Assembly: GCA_902363375.1 (NCBI GenBank)
Contig: CABIZX010000003.1
Location: forward strand, 312,097-376,096
DNA length: 64,000 nucleotides
Direction: 5' to 3'
Origin: Clostridiaceae bacterium
Lineage (GTDB): Bacteria; Bacillota; Clostridia; Clostridiales; Clostridiaceae
Shown here piece after piece: positions 45,185 to 54,126 of this stretch (position 1 is the stretch's first letter; each line of letters starts with the position of its first letter). Under the pieces are notes generated by a model. It did no database searches, was not told the DNA's origin, and worked only from the letters and a program-made list of their open reading frames with translations. The position numbers were made by a program, and so were the translations under genes.

Positions 45185-46033
45185 ATGAAAAAAATTTGTG
45201 TTTTAGGCGCAGGTACAATGGGAGCAGGTATAGCTCAAGCTTTTGCAGCTAAAGGATACGAGGTAATTGTTAGAGATATAAAGGATGAATTTGTACAAAA
45301 AGGTCTTGGAATGATAGAAAAAAACATTAAAAAGCTTGCTACAAAAGGTAAAATAACAGAAGAGCAAGCAGAAGAAATTTTATCAAGAGTTAGTGGAACT
45401 ACAGAACTAAGTTTAGTAGATGATGTAGATTTAGTAATAGAAGCTGCAGTAGAAAATATGGAAATAAAGAAGCAAATATTTAAAGAGTTAGATGAAATAT
45501 GTAAGCCAGAAACAATTCTTGCTACAAATACATCTTCACTTTCTATAACTGAAATTGCGACTGCTACAAAAAGAGTTGATAAGGTTATAGGACTTCACTT
45601 CTTTAATCCAGCTCCTGTTATGAAACTTGTAGAAATCATAAAAGGAATGGCAACATCACAAGAAACTTATGATGCTATGCATGAATTAGTTATTAACATA
45701 GGCAAAGAGCCAGTTCAAGTAGAAGAGGCTCCAGGATTTGTAGTAAACAGAATATTAATACCTATGATAAATGAAGCCGTTTGCATTTATGCAGAAGGAA
45801 TTGCAAGTGCAGCTGACATAGACAAGGCTATGATGCTTGGAGCAAATCATCCAATGGGACCTCTTGCCCTAGGAGATTTAATTGGACTAGATGTTTGTTT
45901 AGCAATCATGGATGTACTATACAAAGAAACAGGAGATACAAAATATAGAGCTCATAGTTTAATGAGAAAATATGTTAGAGCTGGACATTTAGGAAGAAAA
46001 ACAGGAAAAGGTTTCTTCGATTACAGCAAATAA
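45185..46033 (+). CDS. hbd: 3-hydroxybutyryl-CoA dehydrogenase
   Basis: Hbd reduces acetoacetyl-CoA to 3-hydroxybutyryl-CoA with NAD(P)H. The 282-residue enzyme has the nucleotide-binding [32 protein letters not shown], the catalytic His in [15 protein letters not shown] and a C-terminal [16 protein letters not shown] 45185 follows GAGGAG; the in-frame GTG at 45176 is too close. No thiolase gene is present in the window. Confidence 0.97.
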   Translation: MKKICVLGAGTMGAGIAQAFAAKGYEVIVRDIKDEFVQKGLGMIEKNIKKLATKGKITEEQAEEILSRVSGTTELSLVDDVDLVIEAAVENMEIKKQIFKELDEICKPETILATNTSSLSITEIATATKRVDKVIGLHFFNPAPVMKLVEIIKGMATSQETYDAMHELVINIGKEPVQVEEAPGFVVNRILIPMINEAVCIYAEGIASAADIDKAMMLGANHPMGPLALGDLIGLDVCLAIMDVLYKETGDTKYRAHSLMRKYVRAGHLGRKTGKGFFDYSK

Positions 46034-46040
46034 TATTATA

Positions 46041-46190
46041 AAAAGGCTATCTTGAGTTAGCTGAATTAATGTGGAGTTTGTGCTTATATTATTACAAATT
46101 ACGGAGAGTTAGGACTGTAACTAGTAAGATTATTAAAGTGCAAGCTCTACATTTTTGTAAAGTTCAGCAAATAATCTTAAGCAGCCTTTT
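46041..46190. repeat. Long imperfect hairpin after hbd, third member of the MITE-like family
   Basis: The left arm AAAAGGCTATCTTGAG... pairs imperfectly with the right arm ending AATCTTAAGCAGCCTTTT, and inner parts (TTAGCTGAA, GTGGAG..TGTGC) pair with GCAAGCTCTAC and TTCAGCAAA. At the end of the left arm lies CTTATATTATTA (46083-46094), the same core at the same relative place as in the elements at 10838 and 12461. It ends in a T-rich tail and probably terminates hbd. Confidence 0.6.
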
Positions 46191-46495
46191 ATTTTATTTA
46201 TATATTTTAATTAAGCAAGAAATTAAAGAGAAATTAAACAAGAATTAAACTAGTAAATATACAGCAATAGATGTAAGAAATGATTCATACATAGATAAAA
46301 AAATAACAATAACTTAAATATTAAATTAATACTTTTATATATTTTAATTTAATATTTTTATATTTTTTAATTTAAAGTATATAAAATTTAGAATGTATAA
46401 GTGAAAATTAGGTAGAATAACTAAGATATACAAGGCTATTTAGAAAAATTGGGTTTATTTGCATGAAAATTTATAATATTAAATTTAGTATATGG

Positions 46496-46862
46496 TTGAC
46501 TAGGGGTAAATAAAATTATAAAATAGGGGTGTAGCAAAGTAGCTATTCATCTTTATGTAAAGGATTTTAGCCTAGTTGTGTAAAGAAATGTAGGTACTGT
46601 AACTATTTTAATGATATACAAAATATTTATGAACTGGGTCTGAAAAATTGAACTAATTTATTGGACAAGTGTAATGTGGTAAAAATCCGATCATTATTGC
46701 GCTGTTTATTTTTGCGTTTGTTAATCACTATGTTAAATAAATATCTAATGCTAGGGATAAGTTTTATAGCTAATCCCATGTTTAGCAACGGGTACGAATT
46801 AAAAGTGGTGAAAATATTATTCATATAAAACAAAATTTGTTTAAAATACGGAGGAAAATACT
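46496..46862 (+). promoter_or_regulatory. nfnAB promoter and long 5' leader
   Basis: TTGACT (46496-46501), 17 bp and TAAAAT (46519-46524) form a promoter about 340 bases before the nfnA ATG. The leader holds no plausible gene. It contains short possible stems such as GGGAT (46754-46758) with ATCCC (46775-46779). I recognise no known riboswitch in it. The rest of the 46191-46495 gap is very AT-rich and shows nothing I can name. Confidence 0.5.
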
Positions 46863-47729
46863 ATGTATAAAATTGTTGAAAAAAAGATTTTAGCACCTTC
46901 AATATTTATGATGAGGATTTTAGCACCAAGAGTTGCTAAATCAGCTCGCCCAGGACAATTTATTATAATAAGAATGGATGAAAAGGGTGAGAGAGTACCT
47001 TTAACAGTATGTGACACAGATGTAGAGAATGGGACAGTAACAATAGTTGTACAAACACTAGGATGTACTACAAAGGCTATGGAGCAATATGAAGAGGGAG
47101 ATTCTTTCTTTGACTTTGTTGGACCATTAGGAGTGCCTTCCGAACTATTAGAAGAAGACATGGAAAGTTTAAAAAACGAAAAAATAATGTTCATTTCAGG
47201 TGGAGTTGGAGCTGCTCCAGTATATCCACAAGTTAAATGGTTACATAATCAAGGAATCAAAGCAGATGTAATCATGGGATTTAAAAATAAAGAAATGGTT
47301 ATTTTAGAAGAAGAAATGAAAGAAGTTGCTGATAATGTTTATGTAGCAACAGATGATGGTAGCTATGGCTTTAAAGGAATGGTTACTAATAGATTAAAAT
47401 CTTTAGTTGAAGAAGAAGGCAAAAAATACGATACAGTAATTGCTATAGGACCAATGATAATGATGAAATTCGTATGTAAGTTAACTGAAGAATTAGGTAT
47501 AAAAACAGTAGTTAGCATGAACCCAATCATGGTTGATGGAACAGGTATGTGTGGTGCTTGTAGAATAACTGTTGATGGAGAAACTAAATTTGCTTGCGTT
47601 GATGGACCAGAATTTGATGGACATAAAGTAAACTTTGATGAAGCATTAAAGAGAACAACTATGTACAAAACTGAAGAAGTACAAAAGGATTCTATGCAAC
47701 CAGGATGCAGAATAGGAGGAAACAAATAA
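46863..47729 (+). CDS. nfnA: NADH-dependent reduced ferredoxin:NADP+ oxidoreductase, subunit A
   Basis: NfnA is the FAD and 2Fe-2S subunit of the bifurcating transhydrogenase NfnAB. The 288-residue protein has a ferredoxin-reductase fold (PGQFIIIRMDEKGERVPLTV, ISGGVGAAPVYPQ, IAIGPMIMMKFV) and a C-terminal cysteine cluster GMCGACRITVDGETKFACVDGP for 2Fe-2S. CGGAGG precedes the ATG. It overlaps nfnB by one base. NfnAB interconverts NADPH with NADH plus reduced ferredoxin, complementing Bcd-Etf. A DHOD electron-transfer subunit is excluded by the nfnB partner. Confidence 0.94.
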   Translation: MYKIVEKKILAPSIFMMRILAPRVAKSARPGQFIIIRMDEKGERVPLTVCDTDVENGTVTIVVQTLGCTTKAMEQYEEGDSFFDFVGPLGVPSELLEEDMESLKNEKIMFISGGVGAAPVYPQVKWLHNQGIKADVIMGFKNKEMVILEEEMKEVADNVYVATDDGSYGFKGMVTNRLKSLVEEEGKKYDTVIAIGPMIMMKFVCKLTEELGIKTVVSMNPIMVDGTGMCGACRITVDGETKFACVDGPEFDGHKVNFDEALKRTTMYKTEEVQKDSMQPGCRIGGNK

Positions 47730-49111
47730 TGGATAGAATGAAAAGAACTCCAATACAAGAACAAGATCCAAAAGTAAGAGCAACTAATTTTCAAGAAGTT
47801 TGCCTTGGTTATACTGAAGAAGAAGCAGTTCAAGAAGCTTCAAGATGCTTAAACTGTAAAAATAAGCCTTGTGTATCTAAATGTCCGGTTTCAATAGACA
47901 TACCAGAGTTTATCCATCACGTAAAAGAAAGAGAATTCGAAGAAGCTGCAAAGGCTTTAGATAAATATACAGCACTTCCAGCAGTATGTGGAAGAGTTTG
48001 TCCTCAAGAATTACAATGTGAAAGCAAATGTGTTCTTGGAATAAAAGGTGAAGCAGTAGCTATAGGAAAACTTGAAAGATTTGTAGCTGACTGGTCAAGA
48101 AACAATAACGTAGATTTAACTCAAGAAGTTGAAAAGAAAGACAAAAGAGTTGCTGTAATTGGTTCTGGTCCAGCTGGAATAACTTGTGCTGGGGAACTTG
48201 CTAAGATGGGTTATGATGTAACTGTATTCGAAGCTTTACATGAACCAGGTGGAGTTTTACTTTATGGAATCCCTGAGTTCAGATTACCTAAAGACACTGT
48301 TGTTAAACATGAAGTAAACAACCTAAGAAAATTAGGTGTTAAAATAGAAACAAATGTAGTTGTTGGTAGAACAGTTACTATAGATGAATTAATGAATGAT
48401 GAAAAGTTTGATGCTGTATTTATAGGTTCAGGTGCAGGACTTCCTAAGTTCATGGGAATTCCAGGAGAAAACTTAAATGGAGTATTCTCAGCAAATGAAT
48501 TCTTAACTAGAAATAACTTAATGAAGGCGTTTAAAGATGATTATGCTACTCCTATAAAATCAGGAAAATGTGTTGCAGTAGTTGGTGGTGGAAACGTTGC
48601 AATGGACGCTGCTAGAACAGCTTTAAGATTAGGTTCAGAAACACATATCGTTTATAGAAGAAGTGAAGCAGAACTTCCAGCTAGAGTAGAGGAAGTACAT
48701 CACGCTAAGGAAGAAGGAGTTATCCTCGATCTATTAGTTAACCCTACAGAAATCCTTGGGGATGAAAATGGATGGGTTAAAGGAATGAAATGTGTAAGAA
48801 TGGAACTTGGAGAGCCAGATGCATCTGGAAGAAGAAGACCTCAAGTAATAGAAGGTTCAGAATTTATCTTAGATTGTGATACTGTTATTATGTCTTTAGG
48901 AACTTCACCAAACCCATTAATTCCAGCTACAACTAAAGGATTAGAGACTAATAAATATAAATGTATAGTTGCAGAAGAAGAAACTGGACTTACATCTAAA
49001 GAGAATGTATATGCTGGTGGCGATGCTGTAACAGGTGCTGCTACAGTTATCCTTGCAATGGAAGCTGGTAAAAAAGCTGCAAAAGCTATTGATGAAAAAT
49101 TAAGTAAATAG
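47729..49111 (+). CDS. nfnB: NADH-dependent reduced ferredoxin:NADP+ oxidoreductase, subunit B
   Basis: The 460-residue subunit resembles the small subunit of glutamate synthase. N-terminal 4Fe-4S cysteine motifs are CLNCKNKPCVSKCP and CGRVCPQELQCESKC; FAD site is VIGSGPAGITCAGELAKMGY and NADP site VVGGGNVAMDAARTALRLG. The ATG at 47729 overlaps the nfnA stop (TAATG) and follows TAGGAGG. It carries the bifurcating FAD. No glutamate synthase large subunit gene is nearby, supporting NfnB. Confidence 0.94.
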   Translation: MDRMKRTPIQEQDPKVRATNFQEVCLGYTEEEAVQEASRCLNCKNKPCVSKCPVSIDIPEFIHHVKEREFEEAAKALDKYTALPAVCGRVCPQELQCESKCVLGIKGEAVAIGKLERFVADWSRNNNVDLTQEVEKKDKRVAVIGSGPAGITCAGELAKMGYDVTVFEALHEPGGVLLYGIPEFRLPKDTVVKHEVNNLRKLGVKIETNVVVGRTVTIDELMNDEKFDAVFIGSGAGLPKFMGIPGENLNGVFSANEFLTRNNLMKAFKDDYATPIKSGKCVAVVGGGNVAMDAARTALRLGSETHIVYRRSEAELPARVEEVHHAKEEGVILDLLVNPTEILGDENGWVKGMKCVRMELGEPDASGRRRPQVIEGSEFILDCDTVIMSLGTSPNPLIPATTKGLETNKYKCIVAEEETGLTSKENVYAGGDAVTGAATVILAMEAGKKAAKAIDEKLSK

Positions 49112-49140
49112 TTTTGTAAATATAAAAATATGAATATATA

Positions 49141-49187
49141 AAGCCATGTTTTAAAGTTATGTAAAGTTCTTTAAAATATGGCTTTTT
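49141..49187 (+). terminator. Terminator after nfnAB
   Basis: AAGCCATGTTTTAAAG (49141-49156) pairs with CTTTAAAATATGGCTT, followed by Ts. Confidence 0.9.
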
Positions 49188-49317
49188 TATAATATAAATT
49201 ATAGTATAATAAAACTAGAAAATTACAGACTTAAGCAAGTATTTAAATGTATTATGTTTTAAAAATATAAGTATAGTGAAATAGTATAAACATTTAAGAA
49301 AGTAAAGGGGTATAAAT

Positions 49318-49728
49318 ATGTTATTAAATTTAGTTAGAAAATATTATGGTGAGGAATATGATCTAAATTGTGCGGAAACAATTTTATATGCTGCAAATGA
49401 AGAATATGGTTTAGACTTAAGTAAGGATACTTTTAAAACTATGGCTGCTTTTGGAGGAGGAATGGCTATAGAATCTACCTGTGGAGTTATCACAGGAGCA
49501 ATAAGTGTACTTGGAATTTTGTTTACAAAGGAAAGAGCTCATGAGAGTGATTATGTAAAAACTCTTACCCAAGAATTCATAGAAGAGTTCAGAAAACAAT
49601 GTGATGAAATAAATTGTAACGCATTAAAAGAACTACATAGAAATGATGAAATTGGATGTCTTAATATAGTTGAAAGAGGAGCTATAGTATTAGATAAAAT
49701 AATAATAAGAGAGAAAAATAAACAGTAA
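49318..49728 (+). CDS. C_GCAxxG_C_C family redox protein
   Basis: The 136-residue protein shows the family pattern. It has an early Cys in LNCAETI, FGGGMAIESTCGVITGAISVLG (the GCAxxG-like motif, here CGVITG), and two late cysteines in CDEINC and IGCLN. These cysteines are thought to bind a metal or act in redox chemistry; function is not established. AAAGGGG precedes the ATG. It has its own terminator at 49749 and no clear operon partner. Confidence 0.85.
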   Translation: MLLNLVRKYYGEEYDLNCAETILYAANEEYGLDLSKDTFKTMAAFGGGMAIESTCGVITGAISVLGILFTKERAHESDYVKTLTQEFIEEFRKQCDEINCNALKELHRNDEIGCLNIVERGAIVLDKIIIREKNKQ

Positions 49729-49748
49729 TTGAGAATAATTTTAAAACT

Positions 49749-49781
49749 TAGTGCTGAGAATATTCCTAGCACTATTTTTTT
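49749..49781 (+). terminator. Terminator after the C_GCAxxG gene
   Basis: TAGTGCT (49749-49755) pairs with AGCACTA (49768-49774), followed by a run of Ts. Confidence 0.8.
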
Positions 49782-49828
49782 AAAATGGACACTTGGAATT
49801 AATATTATTTGAAGGAGAGTGAGAGTTT

Positions 49829-50713
49829 GTGGACTTTAAAGAAGCTATTGAAGAAAAGGGAAAGGTTATATTAAAAGATGTAAAAAACTTTGAACTTCCA
49901 CATATATTTGATTGTGGACAATGTTTTAGATGGAATAGACAGGACAATAATAACTACATAGGAGTAGCCTTCGGAAGGGTTATAGAAGTTGAAAAAAATG
50001 GTGATGATGTAGTTATATATAATACAAATTTAAAGGACTTTAATGAAATATGGATAAACTATTTTGATTTAGAAAGAGATTATTCAGCAATAAAAGGCGA
50101 ACTAGAAAAGGATGAACTACTAAAAAAAGCAGTGGAGTTTGGTACAGGAATAAGAATATTACAGCAGGATCCTTTTGAAATGCTAATATCTTTCATAACA
50201 TCTGCAAATAATAGAATTCCTATGATTAAAAGAGCTATAGAGAATATAAGTAAAACTTATGGCAAGTCTATAGAATATAAAGGGAAGACGTATTATGCAT
50301 TTCCAACTTTAGAGGAATTTAGTGTAGCTACAGCAGAAGAAGTAGAAGCCTTAGGGGTTGGATTTAGGGCTAAGTACATAGTTAAGGCCCTAGAAGATTT
50401 ATCTAATGGAACCTATGACTTGAATGCTATAAAATCAAGTGACGATGATGAGTGTCACGAAGGACTTAAGAACTTTAGTGGAGTAGGACCTAAGGTTGCA
50501 GATTGCATAATGCTATTTTCCATGGGAAAATACTCAGCATTTCCAGTAGATGTATGGGTTAAAAGAGCAATGCAATTTTTCTATGTAGCACCAGATGTAT
50601 CACTGCCTAAGATTAGACAGTTTGCAAGAGATAAATTTGGTAATTTATCAGGATTTGCACAACAATATTTATTTTACTATGCAAGAGAAAATAATATAAA
50701 AATAGATATATAG
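49829..50713 (+). CDS. ogg: 8-oxoguanine DNA glycosylase/AP lyase (OGG1 type)
   Basis: The 294-residue protein removes 8-oxoguanine paired with C and can nick the site. It matches the OGG1 family: N-terminal FDCGQCFRW, the NNRI segment, the helix-hairpin-helix FSGVGPKVADCIML with catalytic Lys222, and FPVDVWVKR with catalytic Asp241, equivalent to K249 and D268 in human OGG1. It starts at a GTG with GAAGGAGAG upstream. Clostridial OGG1 homologues are known. It stands next to redox genes but is likely independent. Confidence 0.93.
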   Translation: MDFKEAIEEKGKVILKDVKNFELPHIFDCGQCFRWNRQDNNNYIGVAFGRVIEVEKNGDDVVIYNTNLKDFNEIWINYFDLERDYSAIKGELEKDELLKKAVEFGTGIRILQQDPFEMLISFITSANNRIPMIKRAIENISKTYGKSIEYKGKTYYAFPTLEEFSVATAEEVEALGVGFRAKYIVKALEDLSNGTYDLNAIKSSDDDECHEGLKNFSGVGPKVADCIMLFSMGKYSAFPVDVWVKRAMQFFYVAPDVSLPKIRQFARDKFGNLSGFAQQYLFYYARENNIKIDI

Positions 50714-50765
50714 TATAAGCAAACCTAAAAAGCTATGTACAAATGTAATACAAGGTGGGAAAGGT

Positions 50766-51482
50766 ATGGAGAATAAAGATAAAATCAAGAAATATGTAAC
50801 AAATGGAGTAATATGGACTATAGTTATAGTAGTGGCAATAATAGGATATTGGGAGTTTTCTGAGAAATTCACAGTGTTTAGAAATCCGGATGAACTAAAA
50901 AAATTAATACTTTCCTTTGGAAGCTATAGTATAATTGCATTTATAGTGCTTCAGATGATACAGGTAATAATATTCTTCATCCCAGGTGAAGTAGTTCAGA
51001 TAGCTGGAGGATATATATTTGGGCCTATAGTAGGGGGAATTGTTTCAGCAGTAGGTATAATTCTTGGGAGTATAGTAGCTTATTTTATAGCTAAATTGTT
51101 TGGTAAAAAGTATATAAATAGGCTCATTGAAAAGCATAATTTAACTAAGATGCAAAAAATATTGGATGCTGGAAGTAATAATATAGTTATCTTTATAATA
51201 TACTTCATACCTGGAATACCTAAAGATATATTAGTTTATGTGGCTGGTATATCTAATATTACTCTAAAGGATTTTATAATATACTCCTCTGCAGGTAGAT
51301 TACCATGGATTATTACATCAGCTATGTTTGGTCATGGAATACATAGTGAAAATTACATATCCATGATAATTATAGGGCTCATATCTGGAATTTTATTTTT
51401 AGTAGGAATACTGAGAGGTCACAAGATTATAGACTTTTTACATGGAACATTAAGACGTAAGAATAAAAAATGGAGGAAATAA
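50766..51482 (+). CDS. TVP38/TMEM64 (VTT domain) family membrane protein
   Basis: The 238-residue integral membrane protein has about six helices and the VTT-domain signature FIPGEVVQIAGGYIFGPIVG followed by a second half FIPGIPKDILVYVAGIS. DedA/VTT proteins are implicated in lipid scrambling and envelope homeostasis. GGTGGGAAAGG precedes the ATG, 52 bases after ogg, so the two may be cotranscribed. Exact role unknown. Confidence 0.9.
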   Translation: MENKDKIKKYVTNGVIWTIVIVVAIIGYWEFSEKFTVFRNPDELKKLILSFGSYSIIAFIVLQMIQVIIFFIPGEVVQIAGGYIFGPIVGGIVSAVGIILGSIVAYFIAKLFGKKYINRLIEKHNLTKMQKILDAGSNNIVIFIIYFIPGIPKDILVYVAGISNITLKDFIIYSSAGRLPWIITSAMFGHGIHSENYISMIIIGLISGILFLVGILRGHKIIDFLHGTLRRKNKKWRK

Positions 51483-51555
51483 GAGAAATCGTGATTATTT
51501 AAGAGGTAACCTTAAGTAAATGCCTATTTTGATAAGTTCTATTAAAATTAAAGAT

Positions 51556-51622
51556 TTGCTTATAAAATAAGAATTATATATTATTAATATTGTAGTTAGC
51601 ACTCAAGAGTGATGAGTGCTAA
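51556..51622 (+). promoter_or_regulatory. groESL promoter with CIRCE element
   Basis: TTGCTT (51556-51561), 17 bp and TATTAT (51579-51584) are followed by TTAGCACTC-N9-GAGTGCTAA (51596-51622), a perfect CIRCE operator for the HrcA heat-shock repressor. hrcA is not in the window. Confidence 0.97.
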
Positions 51623-51667
51623 TAAATAGAGGAGAATAAAAAATAAAATATAAATAATTAACAATAG

Positions 51668-51964
<297 letters not shown>

Positions 51965-52032
51965 AAATTAGTTTATAGTGAAAAGAAATAATATAAATTA
52001 AAGCTAAAAAATTCACATATCATAGGAGGTAA

Positions 52033-53667
<1,635 letters not shown>

Positions 53668-53695
53668 AATTGAATAAATAATAAAATATATAAAT

Positions 53696-53737
53696 AAAAA
53701 AGATTCTCGTGAATTTCATGAGAATCTTTTTTTATTT
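53696..53737 (+). terminator. Terminator after groEL
   Basis: AAAAAGATTCTCGTGAA pairs with TTCATGAGAATCTTTTT around a short loop, with a long T-tract. Confidence 0.93.
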
Positions 53738-54048
53738 ATAACATTAAGAATAAGAGATAATGTAAAGCTATATAATGGATAAATTAATATGGTTTTTAAT
53801 AATACCATATAGCAAAAGTAATAATTAGAATAAAAAATTTATTTTTATCTTTCCTGCATAATTATTAAATAAGCCTAATATAATGATTTAAGATAAATAA
53901 GTATGTGTATCATATTTCTAAAATTTGGTTTAAATGAATATATATAATATTTTTATTTTAAAATATTTCTATAAAAAAAATAATATATTTAGAAACTATG
54001 ATGCAATTTTTTTATTTGGGTACCTGAAAGTTGTTGAGTTAATGGTAC
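53738..54048. other. AT-rich gap upstream of the pel operon
   Basis: I see no gene. There is a hairpin ATATGGT/ACCATAT near 53788-53809 and a more GC-rich block from about 54018 (GGGTACCTGAAAGTTGTTG and on) that runs into the terminator-like hairpin. GTTGT (about 54030) can pair with ACAAC (54047-54051), which overlaps the foot of that hairpin. Confidence 0.4.
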
Positions 54049-54087
54049 AACCGGCTAATTTTTAAATATAATATTAGTCGGTTTTTA
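54049..54087 (+). terminator. Terminator-like hairpin in the pel leader
   Basis: AACCGGCTAAT (54049-54059) pairs with ATTAGTCGGTT (54073-54083), followed by TTTTATT, 40 bases upstream of the pelD-like start. No gene lies between groEL's terminator and this hairpin, so it is probably an attenuator of the pel operon. Confidence 0.65.
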
Positions 54088-54126
54088 TTATGTAAAAATT
54101 GATTTTGAGGAAGGGGGATTTTATGG

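Noticed and set aside
47363..47833. 156-codon minus-strand frame across nfnA/nfnB, and similar frames opposite kce, kdd, bcd, etfB and crt
   Set aside because: All lie opposite well-supported genes, lack ribosome binding sites and have composition expected of complementary strands of codon-biased genes.
47729..49111. Glutamate synthase small subunit
   Set aside because: There is no large subunit gene nearby, and the gene is translationally coupled to an NfnA-type subunit with a 2Fe-2S motif, which fits NfnB.
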